NCBI GenBank assembly: GCA_947252975.1
Contig: CAMXWX010000008.1
Span: forward strand, 1 to 34,749
From: an uncultured Gardnerella sp.
GTDB taxonomy: Bacteria > Actinomycetota > Actinomycetes > Actinomycetales > Bifidobacteriaceae
Length of the DNA: 34,749 nucleotides
Reading direction: 5' to 3'
A program made the translations under genes and the position numbers. This document shows positions 14,947 through 25,223 of this stretch, one piece after another (position 1 is the first letter of the stretch; every line of letters starts with the position of its first letter). The notes beneath the pieces were generated by a model that saw only the letters and a list, made by a program, of their open reading frames with translations, did not search any database and was not told the DNA's origin.

Positions 14947-15714
14947 ATGCCTGTGTTAAAACGTAAACCGAAGCGGAAGATTAGTGCTGCGAGACGCCGC
15001 GTGTACATTCGCCGCCGAATCGTAGTTTGCGTGGGGCTGCTGGCTGTTTTAGCATTCTGCATTTTTTGCATAGTCAGCATTTTTAAGGGCATTAGCGCAA
15101 TTGGAACCGCTATAAACAAACATTCAGACGTTACGTTATCTAAACAACTTGTGCCAGATCCAAGGCCTGTTGGAGTCATAAAAAAATGCAGTGCAAAAGA
15201 CGTTAGAATTGAGCTATCTGCTGCATCTCAGGCGGTTCCAATGGGTGGAACTTTAGAGTTTAACGCTCACATTGTTTACGAAGGCGACGATTCGTGCAGG
15301 ATTGACGCTTCGAGCGGAAGAATGGTGTTGAATATAGGCCAAAGTGCAGGCGATTCATCGCAAGCTGCTGGCGATTCTTCTGGCGCAAAAGGCGATAAGT
15401 CAAATAAGTCAAATAAGCAAAATAAGTCGAATCAGTCTAATAAGTCGAAAGACAAGTCTGCACAAGCAGTTGTTCCGCAATGGCAATCAGATATGTGCAT
15501 AATTTCACTCAAGCCGCTACTTATGGCAAAAGGCGATTCGTACGATAAAAAGTTTACTTGGAATGCAAACGCTACGATTGGCACGCCAAGTGGAGAAAAT
15601 TGCGCGAATGACTCCGATTTGCCTAAAGTTTCGCGCGGAACGTACATTGCGCAAATCGAGCATAAGGATGTAGCAGGGTTGCAAAGCAATCCCGTGGTTA
15701 TTTCTGTTCGCTAG
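14947..15714 (+). CDS. Membrane-anchored protein of unknown function
   Basis: This 255-residue protein is not recognised as a known family. The N-terminus is very basic (KRKPKRK, then RRRVYIRRR), followed by one hydrophobic span at about 29-51 (VVCVGLLAVLAFCIFCIVSIF). The rest should lie outside the cell by the positive-inside rule. A low-complexity Ser/Asn/Lys linker at about 150-175 separates two beta-rich parts. The outer domain has three or four cysteines (around 80, 114, 179 and 219) that could form disulfides. The chosen ATG at 14947 fits a leaderless transcript. An in-frame ATG at 14938 would add three residues and overlaps the -10-like box. It precedes rpoB on the same strand but has no evident link to it. 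Confidence 0.7.
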   Translation: MPVLKRKPKRKISAARRRVYIRRRIVVCVGLLAVLAFCIFCIVSIFKGISAIGTAINKHSDVTLSKQLVPDPRPVGVIKKCSAKDVRIELSAASQAVPMGGTLEFNAHIVYEGDDSCRIDASSGRMVLNIGQSAGDSSQAAGDSSGAKGDKSNKSNKQNKSNQSNKSKDKSAQAVVPQWQSDMCIISLKPLLMAKGDSYDKKFTWNANATIGTPSGENCANDSDLPKVSRGTYIAQIEHKDVAGLQSNPVVISVR

Positions 15715-15753
15715 TGCCTGCATAAATGACGATAGAAAGTCGAAGCGAAGGGG

Positions 15754-15832
15754 TAAAATCGTTTCTTTGTACACGGTGTGTCATATAGCGGGCATACTCA
15801 AGGAACCGAAGAAGGCGCCCGCAAACCCAAAA
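15754..15832 (+). promoter_or_regulatory. rpoB leader: possible -10 and GC-rich hairpin
   Basis: The 200-base gap before rpoB contains a -10-like TAAAAT (15754-15759) without a good -35. It also has an inverted repeat GCGGGC (15788-15793) / GCCCGC (15827-15832) around a 33-base loop. The hairpin ends about 80 bases before the start codon and has no U-run. A role in controlling rpoBC read-through is conjecture. Confidence 0.35.
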
Positions 15833-15914
15833 TCATTGATTTTAAGCGCGTTTGCTGCGATTTTCTAAAGCTCCCAAGGATTAATAAAACTAGCTAGCGA
15901 TAAAGGAACGTCCA

Positions 15915-18900
15915 TTGGCTGCTGAACAAGCTACGACGAACACCACCAAAGTCATCGCGCGTGCCGACGAGCACAGCATTAAATTGCACAAAGCGTCGGA
16001 TCGTGTGAATTTCGGCTCCATTTGTGAGCCAATCGATGTGCCATACCTCCTCGGTGTGCAAACCGACAGCTTTGACTGGCTGATCGGCTCCGAGCGTTGG
16101 AAGAAGCGCGTCGAAGAAGATGAGGCAAATGGCACTCACACTGTGCCACACGTCTCTGGTCTGGAAGAAGTGTTCCAAGAGATTTCTCCAATCGAGAATT
16201 TTGCTGAGACAATGAGCCTCACATTCTCGGATCCATATTTTGAAGAGCCACGTCACACTGTGCTTGAGTGCAAAGAGAAGGATTACACATATTCCGCTCC
16301 TTTGTACGTAAATGCAGAGTTTGAAAACGGCGAAACTGGCGAGATTAAGAGCCAGACTGTTTTTATGGGTGATTTCCCATTACAAACCCCACACGGAACA
16401 TTCATTATTGGCGGCACTGAGCGCGTAATCGTGTCTCAGCTTGTGCGTTCCCCAGGCGTGTACTTCGATCGCACGCAAGATCGCACTTCCGATAAAGACG
16501 TTTTTGGCGCAAAAATCATTCCAAGTCGCGGAGCGTGGCTTGAGTTCGAGATTGATAAGCGCGATGTTCTTGGCGTGCGCGTAGATCGCAAGCGCAAGCA
16601 GTCTGCAATCGTATTCTTAATGGCAATCGGCATGACTAAGCCAGAAATTGCCGAAGCATTCCAGGGTTATCCTCTTGTTCTCGACGCTCTAGAAAAAGAG
16701 CCAATCGATACTCAAGACGATGCTCTTACAGACTTGTACAGAAAGATTCGTCCAGCAGATACAGCAACTGCCGACGCGGGTCGCAATTTGCTCGAATCCT
16801 TCTACTTCAACACAAAGCGCTACGATTTGGCGCGCGTTGGTCGCTACAAGATTAATCGCAAGCTTGGTTTGGAAGCGGATTACAACGATCGCAGCTTGAA
16901 TCGCGAAGACATTATTGCAACAATCAAGTATTTGGTTACTTTGCATGCTGGCGAAAAGACCTTCCCAGGCAAGCGCGATGGCGAAGATGTGCAGTTGCGT
17001 GTAGACGTAGACGATATTGATCACTTTGGAAACCGCCGAATCCGCCAGGTTGGCGAGCTTGTACAGAATCAGATTCGTACTGGCTTAAGCCGCATGGAGC
17101 GCGTTGTGCGCGAGCGTATGACAACTCAAGACGCTGAGGCGATTACACCACAGTCATTGATTAACATTCGACCAGTTAACGCTACGATTAAGGAGTTCTT
17201 CGGAACTTCCCAGCTTAGCCAGTTTATGGATCAGAATAATCCTTTGGCAGGCGTTACAAACAAGCGTCGTCTCTCTGCGCTTGGTCCTGGTGGTCTTTCT
17301 AGAGACCGCGCATCTATGGAAGTTCGAGACGTGCACCCATCCCACTTTGGTCGTATGTGCCCAATCGAATCCCCAGAAGGTCCAAACATCGGTCTTATCG
17401 GCTCTCTTGCAACCTTTGGTCGCATCAACCCATTCGGCTTTATTGAAACGCCTTATCGCAAGGTTGTTAATGGTCATGTGACTAACGAAGTCGAATATAT
17501 GACTGCAGATCGCGAAGCCGAGCACGTTATTGCTCAGGCAAACCAGGAGCTTGACGAAAACGGCAACTTTGTTGGCACTCAGGCTCTTGCTCGCGTGGAC
17601 GAAGAAGAGGCAGTCGATGTGCCTGTTAGCACTGTTGACTACATGGATGTTTCTCCACGTCAGATGGTTTCTCTTGGCGCAAGCTTGATTCCATTCTTGG
17701 AGCACGATGAAGGACACCGTGCATTGATGGGTACCAACATGCAGCGTCAGGCTGTGCCGCTTATTAAGTCGGAGCGTCCACTTGTTGGTACGGGTTCCGA
17801 ATGGCGTGCTGCAGTTGATTCTGGAGACGTGATTCTTTCCGAAAAGCCAGGCGTTGTAACCTACGTTTCTGCAGATATTATTCGCGTTATGAACGATGAC
17901 GGAACTCAATCTAGCTACAAGCTTTCTAAGTTCCAGCGTTCCAACCAGACTACTTGCTACAACCAGGTGCCGCTGATTAAAGATGGCGAGCGCGTTGAAG
18001 CAGGAACTGTACTTGCAGACGGTCCTGCAACTGAAAAGGGTGAACTTGCATTGGGTAAGAATTTGCTCGTTGCGTTTATGCCTTGGAATGGCTACAACTA
18101 CGAGGATGCTGTGATTATTTCTCAGCGACTCGTGCAAGACGATACGCTTTCTTCGATTCACATTGAAGAGTACGAGATTGACGCGCGCGAAACCAAGCTT
18201 GGTGCCGAAGAGATTACTCGCGACCTTCCAAACGTTGGTGAAGACGCTATTGCAAACCTCGACGAGCGCGGTATTATTCGCATTGGTGCCGAGGTTGAAG
18301 CTGGCGATATTTTGGTTGGTAAGGTAACACCTAAGGGCGAGACCGAGCTTACTCCAGAAGAGCGCTTGCTTCGCGCAATCTTTGGCGAAAAGAGCCGCGA
18401 AGTTCGAGACACTTCGCTTCGTGTGCCTCACGGCGAAACTGGTACCGTGATTGCTGTTAAGGAGATTACTCGCGAAGACGCTGAAGACGATGGCGATGAG
18501 CTTCCAAATGGCGTAAACCAGATGATTCGCGTGTACATTGCTCAGCATCGCAAGATTACGCAGGGCGATAAGCTTTCTGGTCGTCACGGTAATAAGGGTG
18601 TTATTTCCCGCATTTTGCCAGAAGAGGATATGCCATTCTTGGAGGATGGTACTCCAGTAGACATTATGCTTAACCCGCTGGGCGTGCCTTCTCGAATGAA
18701 CTTGGGCCAGGTGCTCGAGCTTCACTTGGGTTGGATTGCTCACGCAGGCTGGGATATTAACTTGGATCCAGACCTTGAGGCTGCTTGGAAGAAGTACGTG
18801 CCAGAAGGCGCCGAGCACGGCGATCCATGCACTCCTGTTGCAACTCCAGTGTTCGACGGCGTGCGCCCAGAGACTTTGAAGGGTCTTTTGAGCACTACGC

Positions 18901-19481
18901 TTGCAGACCGCGATGGCAATAAGCTTGTTGGCTCCGACGGTAAGGCAACACTGTTTGACGGCCGCACTGGTGAACCATTCCCTAAGCCAATTTCTGTTGG
19001 TTACATGTACATCTTGAAGCTGCATCACTTGGTTGATGATAAGATTCACGCTCGTTCCACTGGTCCTTACTCTATGATTACCCAGCAGCCGTTGGGTGGT
19101 AAGGCTCAGTTCGGCGGCCAGCGCTTTGGTGAGATGGAAGTGTGGGCGCTTGAGGCTTATGGCGCTGCGTACACATTGCACGAAATGATGACCACAAAGT
19201 CTGATGACGTTGACGGTCGCGTGCGCGTGTATGGCGCTATTGTTAAGGGCGATAATCTTCCACCTGCTGGTATTCCTGAGTCCTTTAAGGTGTTGCTCAA
19301 GGAAATGCAGTCGCTCTCCTTGAATGTTGAGGTGCTTAACTCCGAAGGAGTGGCAATCGACATGAAGGATGAAGATGATGATCCGGTGTCGTCTTCTGAA
19401 AATTTGGGCTTTAATATTGGTGCACGACCAGATTCGTCTGCCAAAGAAGACCAAGTTATTCAAGAACCTGAATACCAGTGA
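15915..19481 (+). CDS. rpoB: DNA-directed RNA polymerase subunit beta
   Basis: This is the beta subunit of RNA polymerase, 1188 residues, full length for actinobacteria. The rifampicin-pocket region reads [20 protein letters not shown] (residues 430-450), followed by [10 protein letters not shown], and then [16 protein letters not shown]. The active-site lysines lie in [15 protein letters not shown] (Lys886 and Lys894). The C-terminus has [24 protein letters not shown]. The residue equivalent to E. coli His526 is Asn449 (codon AAC at 17259-17261), which is unusual. The start is TTG at 15915 with AAAGGA (15902-15907) seven bases upstream. The protein then begins [15 protein letters not shown], as in bifidobacterial homologues. 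Third codon positions are more GC-rich than in neighbours, fitting high expression. Confidence 0.98.
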   Translation: MAAEQATTNTTKVIARADEHSIKLHKASDRVNFGSICEPIDVPYLLGVQTDSFDWLIGSERWKKRVEEDEANGTHTVPHVSGLEEVFQEISPIENFAETMSLTFSDPYFEEPRHTVLECKEKDYTYSAPLYVNAEFENGETGEIKSQTVFMGDFPLQTPHGTFIIGGTERVIVSQLVRSPGVYFDRTQDRTSDKDVFGAKIIPSRGAWLEFEIDKRDVLGVRVDRKRKQSAIVFLMAIGMTKPEIAEAFQGYPLVLDALEKEPIDTQDDALTDLYRKIRPADTATADAGRNLLESFYFNTKRYDLARVGRYKINRKLGLEADYNDRSLNREDIIATIKYLVTLHAGEKTFPGKRDGEDVQLRVDVDDIDHFGNRRIRQVGELVQNQIRTGLSRMERVVRERMTTQDAEAITPQSLINIRPVNATIKEFFGTSQLSQFMDQNNPLAGVTNKRRLSALGPGGLSRDRASMEVRDVHPSHFGRMCPIESPEGPNIGLIGSLATFGRINPFGFIETPYRKVVNGHVTNEVEYMTADREAEHVIAQANQELDENGNFVGTQALARVDEEEAVDVPVSTVDYMDVSPRQMVSLGASLIPFLEHDEGHRALMGTNMQRQAVPLIKSERPLVGTGSEWRAAVDSGDVILSEKPGVVTYVSADIIRVMNDDGTQSSYKLSKFQRSNQTTCYNQVPLIKDGERVEAGTVLADGPATEKGELALGKNLLVAFMPWNGYNYEDAVIISQRLVQDDTLSSIHIEEYEIDARETKLGAEEITRDLPNVGEDAIANLDERGIIRIGAEVEAGDILVGKVTPKGETELTPEERLLRAIFGEKSREVRDTSLRVPHGETGTVIAVKEITREDAEDDGDELPNGVNQMIRVYIAQHRKITQGDKLSGRHGNKGVISRILPEEDMPFLEDGTPVDIMLNPLGVPSRMNLGQVLELHLGWIAHAGWDINLDPDLEAAWKKYVPEGAEHGDPCTPVATPVFDGVRPETLKGLLSTTLADRDGNKLVGSDGKATLFDGRTGEPFPKPISVGYMYILKLHHLVDDKIHARSTGPYSMITQQPLGGKAQFGGQRFGEMEVWALEAYGAAYTLHEMMTTKSDDVDGRVRVYGAIVKGDNLPPAGIPESFKVLLKEMQSLSLNVEVLNSEGVAIDMKDEDDDPVSSSENLGFNIGARPDSSAKEDQVIQEPEYQ

Positions 19482-19530
19482 TACAAGTGTTACAAGTGTT
19501 TTAATCACTAATCACTAATCACTAATCACT
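19482..19530 (+). repeat. Tandem repeats in the rpoB-rpoC spacer
   Basis: TACAAGTGT occurs twice in tandem (19482-19490 and 19491-19499). It is followed by four perfect copies of AATCACT (19503-19530). Together they fill half of the 93-base spacer. No promoter or terminator is evident there. Confidence 0.92.
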
Positions 19531-19574
19531 TTAAGAAACTTAGAAAAACAATTTCATGAGACAGGACGATAATA

Positions 19575-22500
19575 GTGCTGGACGTCAACGCATTTGACAA
19601 ACTGAGGATTGGACTGGCCACTGCCGAAGACATCCGTAGCTGGAGCCACGGCGAAGTTAAGAAGCCAGAAACCATTAATTACCGTACCCTTAAGCCAGAG
19701 AAGGATGGTCTGTTCGGTGAGCAGATTTTTGGTCCTACTCGCGATTGGGAGTGCGCGTGCGGCAAGTATAAGCGCGTACGCTTTAAGGGAATCGTGTGCG
19801 AGCGATGCGGCGTGGAAGTTACACGCAGCCGCGTTCGCCGTGAACGCATGGGTCATATTGAGCTTGCGGCTCCTGTAACACACATTTGGTTCTTCAAGGG
19901 TGTGCCAAGCCGCTTGGGATATTTGCTCGATATTGCTCCAAAAGACTTGGAAAAGGTCATCTACTTTGCAGCCTACATGGTTACTAAGGTGGACGAAGAG
20001 CAGCGTCACCAGGATCTTCCAGACTTGCAAGACGAGTTTGATACTGAGATTGGCAATCTTCGCAAGCGCCGCGACAACGAGATTGATGCGCGTGCAAAGA
20101 AAGCAGAAGAAGATCTTCACGAGCTAGAAGAATCGGGCGAGGCAAAAGGTAGCGCAAAGTCTAAGTTGCGTGCTGGAGCTGAACGCGAAATGTCTGCTAT
20201 CCGTACTCGCTACGACGAGCAAATTCAGCGTTTGAACGCAGTTTTCGATCGCTTTAAGGGCTTGCGTGCAGGAGATATGGAAGGCGATGTTGATCTTTGG
20301 CGAGAGATGGAAGATCGCTATGGCGATTACTTTGAAGGATGCATGGGCGCGGAAGCAATCAAGAAGCGCTTGCAAGACTTCGATCTTAAGTCTGCTGCTG
20401 TAGAACTTCGCGAAGAGATCGACAATGGCACTGGTCAGCGCAAGGCGCGCGCTTTGAAGCGACTTAAGGTTGTGAACGCGTTCTTGACTACTGGAAACAA
20501 GCCAGAAGCAATGGTTTTGGATGTTATTCCAGTAATCCCACCAGACTTGCGTCCAATGGTTCAGCTTGATGGTGGACGTTTTGCAACATCCGATTTGAAC
20601 GACTTGTATCGCCGCGTAATCAACCGTAACAATCGTTTGAAGAGGCTGATTGAGCTTGGCGCTCCTGAAATCATGCTTAATAACGAAAAGCGCATGCTTC
20701 AGGAAGCTGTTGATTCGCTGTTCGACAATGGTCGCCGTGGACGCCCAGTAACTGGCGCATCCAATAGGCCACTAAAGTCGCTTTCCGATATGCTTAAAGG
20801 TAAGCAGGGTCGATTCCGCCAGAACTTGCTCGGTAAGCGAGTTGATTATTCTGGCCGTTCCGTAATCGTTGTTGGTCCAAGCCTTCGCATGCATCAGTGC
20901 GGTTTGCCTAAGCCAATGGCGTTGGAGCTGTTTAAGCCATTCGTTATTAAGCGTTTGGTAGATCAGGGCTTTGCACAGAACATGAAGAGCGCCAAGCGCC
21001 TTGTGGATCGCGGAGATTCCGAGGTTTGGGGCGTGCTCGAGGAAGTTATTTCCGAGCATCCTGTTCTTCTTAACCGCGCACCTACGCTTCACCGCTTGGG
21101 TATTCAAGCATTCGAGCCAATCTTGGTTGAAGGTAAGGCAATCCACTTGCCACCACTTGCTTGCGCAGCATTCAACGCCGACTTCGATGGTGATCAGATG
21201 GCAGTGCATTTGCCACTTTCCGCCGAAGCTCAAGCAGAAGCTCGCAGCTTGATGATGGCATCCGACAACATCTTAAAGCCAGCAGATGGTCACACTGTTA
21301 CCATGCCATCTCAGGATATGATTTTGGGCTTGTACTACTTGTCTACAGTAATAGACGGTGCAAAGGGTCAAGGCAGAATCTTCTCTTCGCTTGCAGAAGC
21401 TCAAATGGCGCTAGACAAGCACGAGATTGACATGCAGGCAAAGGTATTAATCCGCGTGCCAGAGGACTTTGTGCTACCAAAGGATTGGGAGCCAGGAGAA
21501 CTTAAGGTCGTAAATCCAGAGCCAGGCAGCCCAGATGTTGTTCACGAAGAGCGCTTTAAGGATGGAACTGTTCTGTTTGCAACGTCTTGCGGTCGCGTGC
21601 TGTTTAATAGCACTCTTCCAGAGGACTATCCGTTTGTAAACCAGCAGGTTCCAAAGGGCGTGCTTTCTAAGATTGTTGACGACATTGCTACGCGCTATTC
21701 CACCGCGCAAGTGGCGGCAAGCCTTGATGCTTTGAAGGATCTTGGCTTTACGCGCGCACCTTGGTCTGGCGTTACAATGGCATTCTCGGATATTGTGCTT
21801 CCTCCAAATCGCGAGCAGATTGCGCAAGATTACGAGGATCAGGCTGCAAAGATCAACTCCCAGTACGATATGGGTCTTCTTACAGACGAAGAGCGTCGTC
21901 AAGAGTTGATTAACTTGTGGACAGAGTGCACCGATAAGGTTGCAGACGCAATGCGCGAGAACTTCCACGACGACAACAACGTGAACATTATGGTTCAATC
22001 TGGCGCGCGTGGTAACTGGATGCAGATTCGCCAGATTGCTGGTATGCGAGGCTTGGTGGCAAATCCTAAGGGCGAGATTATTCCTCGTCCTGTTAAGTCA
22101 AACTACCGCGATGGCCTTTCCGTGTTGGAGTACTTCATCTCTCAGCACGGCGCTCGTAAGGGCTTGGCAGATACCGCACTTCGTACAGCAGAATCTGGTT
22201 ACTTGACTCGTCGTCTTGTGGACGTTTCGCAGGAAGTTATTGTTCGCGAAGAAGATTGCGGCACGAAACGTGGCCTTATGATGAAGATTGCGGATCGCGA
22301 CGAAAACGGCAATTTGACGCTTGTTAAGGCTGCTGATGGTGGCCCATACTCGCGCTTGCTTGCTGCAGACGTGCTCGATCCAGCAGACGGTACAACAGTT
22401 TTGGCAAAGTGTGGAGACGCGCTTTCTATGGACGTTTTGCGCAGCTTGGTTGCGCACGGCGTTGAAGAAGTTAAGGCTCGCTCCGTTCTTACTTGCGAAT

Positions 22501-23594
22501 CTAAGCGTGGCGTTTGCGCAAAGTGCTACGGCTGGTCTTTGGCTACAAGCCGACTCGTGGATGTTGGCGAGGCTGTTGGTATTGTTGCAGCACAGTCCAT
22601 TGGTGAGCCTGGTACGCAGCTTACGCTTCGTTCCTTCCACTCTGGTGGCGTTGCTTCTGCAAGCGATATTACGCAGGGTCTTCCTCGTGTTACCGAGCTT
22701 TTTGAGGCTCGTACTCCTAAGGGCGAGGCTCCAATCGCAGAGTTCCCAGGCGTTGTAAAGGTAGAAGATACGGATCACGGCCGTCAAGTCACTTTGACTC
22801 CAGACGATACAACCGTTGAGCCAATCGTTTATCCAGTAACTCGCCGCGCTCCAATGCTTGTTAAGGATGGCGACCACGTTGAGGTTGGCACGCAGCTTAT
22901 TGAGGGTTCTGTGGATCCTAAGAAGATTTTGCGAATCCTTGGTCCGCGCGCTGCTCAGGTGAATATTGTGGAAGAAGTTCACAACGTTTACCGTTCTCAG
23001 GGCGTTGATATTCACGATAAGCACATTGAGGTTATTGTTCACCAGATGCTTCGCCGTATTACGGTGATTGATTCTGGAGACACAGAGTTGCTTCCAGGTG
23101 AGCTTGTGGATCAGGCAAAGTTCCGCGAGGCAAATCTTGCTGCCGTTAAGAATGGCGGTAAGCCTGCTGCTGGTCGACCAGAGCTTATGGGTATTACCAA
23201 AGCTTCTTTGGCTACGGATTCTTGGCTTTCTGCTGCATCCTTCCAGGAGACTACACGCGTGCTTACTGAGGCTGCTTTGAGTCAGAAGGAAGATGATCTT
23301 AAGGGTCTAAAGGAGAACGTGATTATTGGTAAGCTCATCCCAGCTGGTACTGGTTTGGCGCGCTACCGTAATGCGGATGTGTCTGCGGATCCAGAAGTTC
23401 GTGACGCTATGTATCCAAACCTTGCTGTGACTGCTGAAAATAGCACTCCATCAAACTTTGGTGAAAGCGACATGGCAGATGTTGACTTCTCTAACATTGA
23501 TTTTGGAGACATGAAGCTCGGTGATGATTTTAATCCAGATGATTACCTTGACGATCAAGGTGGTCAGAGTGATTACGATGATGACATTGAGTAA
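19575..23594 (+). CDS. rpoC: DNA-directed RNA polymerase subunit beta'
   Basis: This 1339-residue subunit carries the RNA polymerase active site. The N-terminal zinc ribbon has Cys60, Cys62, Cys75 and Cys78. The Mg-binding [12 protein letters not shown] motif has Asp536, Asp538 and Asp540. A second zinc site is formed by Cys895, Cys974, Cys981 and Cys984. [21 protein letters not shown] (bridge/trigger-loop region) follows. The C-terminus is an acidic tail rich in Asp. The length and the insert-free trigger loop match actinobacteria. The start is GTG at 19575 with AGGA at 19563-19566. It is co-transcribed with rpoB and followed by a strong terminator. Confidence 0.98.
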   Translation: MLDVNAFDKLRIGLATAEDIRSWSHGEVKKPETINYRTLKPEKDGLFGEQIFGPTRDWECACGKYKRVRFKGIVCERCGVEVTRSRVRRERMGHIELAAPVTHIWFFKGVPSRLGYLLDIAPKDLEKVIYFAAYMVTKVDEEQRHQDLPDLQDEFDTEIGNLRKRRDNEIDARAKKAEEDLHELEESGEAKGSAKSKLRAGAEREMSAIRTRYDEQIQRLNAVFDRFKGLRAGDMEGDVDLWREMEDRYGDYFEGCMGAEAIKKRLQDFDLKSAAVELREEIDNGTGQRKARALKRLKVVNAFLTTGNKPEAMVLDVIPVIPPDLRPMVQLDGGRFATSDLNDLYRRVINRNNRLKRLIELGAPEIMLNNEKRMLQEAVDSLFDNGRRGRPVTGASNRPLKSLSDMLKGKQGRFRQNLLGKRVDYSGRSVIVVGPSLRMHQCGLPKPMALELFKPFVIKRLVDQGFAQNMKSAKRLVDRGDSEVWGVLEEVISEHPVLLNRAPTLHRLGIQAFEPILVEGKAIHLPPLACAAFNADFDGDQMAVHLPLSAEAQAEARSLMMASDNILKPADGHTVTMPSQDMILGLYYLSTVIDGAKGQGRIFSSLAEAQMALDKHEIDMQAKVLIRVPEDFVLPKDWEPGELKVVNPEPGSPDVVHEERFKDGTVLFATSCGRVLFNSTLPEDYPFVNQQVPKGVLSKIVDDIATRYSTAQVAASLDALKDLGFTRAPWSGVTMAFSDIVLPPNREQIAQDYEDQAAKINSQYDMGLLTDEERRQELINLWTECTDKVADAMRENFHDDNNVNIMVQSGARGNWMQIRQIAGMRGLVANPKGEIIPRPVKSNYRDGLSVLEYFISQHGARKGLADTALRTAESGYLTRRLVDVSQEVIVREEDCGTKRGLMMKIADRDENGNLTLVKAADGGPYSRLLAADVLDPADGTTVLAKCGDALSMDVLRSLVAHGVEEVKARSVLTCESKRGVCAKCYGWSLATSRLVDVGEAVGIVAAQSIGEPGTQLTLRSFHSGGVASASDITQGLPRVTELFEARTPKGEAPIAEFPGVVKVEDTDHGRQVTLTPDDTTVEPIVYPVTRRAPMLVKDGDHVEVGTQLIEGSVDPKKILRILGPRAAQVNIVEEVHNVYRSQGVDIHDKHIEVIVHQMLRRITVIDSGDTELLPGELVDQAKFREANLAAVKNGGKPAAGRPELMGITKASLATDSWLSAASFQETTRVLTEAALSQKEDDLKGLKENVIIGKLIPAGTGLARYRNADVSADPEVRDAMYPNLAVTAENSTPSNFGESDMADVDFSNIDFGDMKLGDDFNPDDYLDDQGGQSDYDDDIE

Positions 23595-23647
23595 TCATGT
23601 GATTGATTGATTGTGTGATTGCTTAATCAAGCAAATCCACTTCGACT

Positions 23648-23689
23648 AGCCGTTGCAAGTTGTTTTACGCATCTTGCAGCGGCTTTTTT
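23648..23689 (+). terminator. Intrinsic terminator of rpoBC
   Basis: AGCCGTTGCAAG (23648-23659) pairs with CTTGCAGCGGCT (23673-23684), giving eleven Watson-Crick pairs and one G-U around a 13-base loop. TTTTTT (23684-23689) follows. It lies 53 bases after the rpoC stop. Confidence 0.92.
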
Positions 23690-23702
23690 GTTCGCTTTGA
23701 CT

Positions 23703-24052
23703 GAGCTTGAAATTGCATAACGCGTTTCAAGCTCCTTCAAAGCGTGATTTGGCTCAGGCATAAAGTCCAGTGGACTTTATGTGCCAAATCAGCCGAGCGG
23801 CTGCTAATAGCCGTGAGGAATAGCGCGCTTAGCTGCACTACAGATTTGCGTGTTTATGTAGTGCGATTGTATGGCGACACGCCGTAAATTCGGTACAAAC
23901 GCACTACAAGGCAGGTCATGTCGCTCGCGCGTTACAGCGCGCGAACGTCTTCGCCGCGCAGAAGCAGTGCTTCTGCTCTAAGCGGCTCAGCGCTCCGAAT
24001 TGCCTTTTCGCGCTACGCTTCTCAAGCGAAAAGGCAGGTCGTCGCGCGTTGC
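23703..24052. repeat. Palindrome-rich repeat island B
   Basis: The gap downstream of rpoC is filled with inverted repeats. First is a perfect hairpin GAGCTTGAAA/TTTCAAGCTC (23703-23734). Next is a nested stem with outer arms GATTTGG/CCAAATC (23746-23790) around an inner palindrome with arms CATAAAGTCCA (23759-23781). A hairpin GCACTACA/TGTAGTGC (23835-23864) follows, and a further GCACTACA occurs at 23901. The 84-base core (23918-24001) is nearly the reverse complement of 12946-13029. Then comes a perfect hairpin GCCTTTTCGC/GCGAAAAGGC (24002-24035). The last block (24007-24052) matches the reverse complement of 12772-12815. No gene is visible here; 24053-24240 is plain AT-rich sequence before the next gene. 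Confidence 0.88.
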
Positions 24053-24173
24053 GGCAGATTGTTTGGCATTATCTACAAAAATCGCCATTGAATTTTGCAC
24101 GTTTTGCTATTTATAGATCGGAGTCAAGTATAGTAAATCTTATTTATGTAAAACGAAATGTGTTTATGCGAAA

Positions 24174-24207
24174 AATCGAAGAACATAAATAATCGAAGAA
24201 CATAAAT
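24174..24207 (+). repeat. Perfect 17-bp tandem duplication upstream of the Pr6Pr-like gene
   Basis: AATCGAAGAACATAAAT occurs at 24174-24190 and again immediately at 24191-24207. It lies 33 bases before the start codon. Confidence 0.93.
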
Positions 24208-24240
24208 AAGAATTAAAACTTATTTGAAAGCGAGCTTAAA

Positions 24241-25011
24241 ATGAGCGAAACACTAGTCCTAACGCGCAAAGATTACGTTACAAGAACCATAATTCGAGTT
24301 ATTGCAATCGTATGCTCTATTTACGGAATGGCAATGTCTTGGGATTCAATGGCGCTAACGTATTTTACGAATCTTTCTAACTTGATGATTTGCGCGGCGC
24401 TGCTTGGCTCGCTGATTCTAGACACGCGAAGTGCTCTTAAGTCTAAAAGCGATGAGCAGGTTGAGCAGGCTGAGCAGGCTGGCGGTTGGGTAGATTCAAA
24501 ACCAAACGCATGGTACGTTTTTAAATTTATGATGACGATTTCAATCGCTGTCACTTTTACGCTATATCTTTGCTTCTTGGCTCCTACAAACAAGCTCGGA
24601 TTTGTTGGCGCGTACATGAACAATGGGTGCTCAAGCTTATGTGTGCATTTTATAACGCCGTTGCTTGCGATTTTTGACTTTATTCTTTTTGATTACAAGT
24701 ACAAGTCCAGCCGTGCGCACGTTTATTTTGCTACGATTCCGCCGCTCACTTACGTTGCGTACGCTGTTGCTCTAAGCGAGTTTGCTGGCGTGCGTTGGGG
24801 GGATCATGCTATGGCAGCGCCGTACAATTTTTTGAACTACAAAGCGCCTGCAGGATGGTTTGGATTTGCGCCAAACACGTTTAATTCCACAACGCTTGGA
24901 GTGGGTGTTGTTTATTTGCTTGCAATCTTTACGCTGATTTTTATTGGCATTGGAATAGCATTTCTTGCGATTAAAAACGCTCGCGCTAAGCGCTTTTCTA
25001 GTCAGCAATAG
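24241..25011 (+). CDS. Pr6Pr-like six-span membrane protein
   Basis: This 256-residue protein has about six membrane spans. It carries the family marks YFTNLSNLM at the end of the second predicted span region and HFITPLLAIFDFILFDY in the middle. TYVAYAVALSEF follows and a last span ends in a basic tail. These recall the Pr6Pr family of bacterial membrane proteins, whose biochemical role is not established. A Glu/Gln-rich loop (residues 72-85, DEQVEQAEQAEQAGG) contains a short codon-level repeat. The ribosome site is weak (GAAAGCGAG upstream of the ATG). It stands alone between the rpoBC terminator/repeat island and the adnAB pair. Confidence 0.72.
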   Translation: MSETLVLTRKDYVTRTIIRVIAIVCSIYGMAMSWDSMALTYFTNLSNLMICAALLGSLILDTRSALKSKSDEQVEQAEQAGGWVDSKPNAWYVFKFMMTISIAVTFTLYLCFLAPTNKLGFVGAYMNNGCSSLCVHFITPLLAIFDFILFDYKYKSSRAHVYFATIPPLTYVAYAVALSEFAGVRWGDHAMAAPYNFLNYKAPAGWFGFAPNTFNSTTLGVGVVYLLAIFTLIFIGIGIAFLAIKNARAKRFSSQQ

Positions 25012-25047
25012 TGAGCGCGACTAACAACACACACCAATTTCCCGCAT

Positions 25048-25205
25048 TTGTTCCCAAAATTGGCTGAAACGTAAACAAACGCGGGGAAAAATAAACAAAC
25101 ACAAGAAAGTGTTCTTGCTTTTGTTCCCAAAATAGGCCGAAACGTAAACAAACGTGGGCAAAAAGAAACAAACGCGGGCAAAAATAAACAGACGCGGGAA
25201 TAGCT
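25048..25205 (+). repeat. Nested direct and tandem repeats upstream of adnA
   Basis: A 53-base segment (25048-25100, starting TTTGTTCCCAAAAT) recurs at 25120-25172 with a few changes. Inside it is a 20-bp unit, AAACAAACGCGGGCAAAAAT or close variants. The unit is found at 25073-25092 and 25093-25112, and as three consecutive copies at 25146-25165, 25166-25185 and 25186-25205. The array ends 13 bases before the putative -10 box. Confidence 0.9.
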
Positions 25206-25217
25206 CGCGCCAGTTGG

Positions 25218-25223
25218 TAGAAT
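25218..25223 (+). promoter_or_regulatory. Putative -10 box of a leaderless adnAB promoter
   Basis: TAGAAT is followed by seven bases and ATG at 25231. No convincing Shine-Dalgarno precedes it, and no -35 is recognisable at the expected place, which is occupied by the repeat array. Confidence 0.45.

Noticed and set aside
17154..19508. Very long (784 codons) open frame antisense to rpoB
   Set aside because: It is a shadow of the biased codon use of rpoB. The plus-strand protein is unmistakable RpoB throughout, and the antisense product has no recognisable motif or start signal.
22098..23042. 314-codon open frame antisense to rpoC
   Set aside because: Same codon-bias shadow effect; the sense strand encodes conserved RpoC motifs over the whole stretch.
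23703..24052. Possible insertion sequence remnant downstream of rpoC
   Set aside because: No transposase fragment, no terminal inverted repeats bounding the whole segment and no visible target duplication. It is better described as a stack of palindromic modules.
25048..25205. Possible CRISPR array upstream of adnA
   Set aside because: The 20-bp units are contiguous with no unique spacers and there are no cas genes, so this is a tandem repeat.
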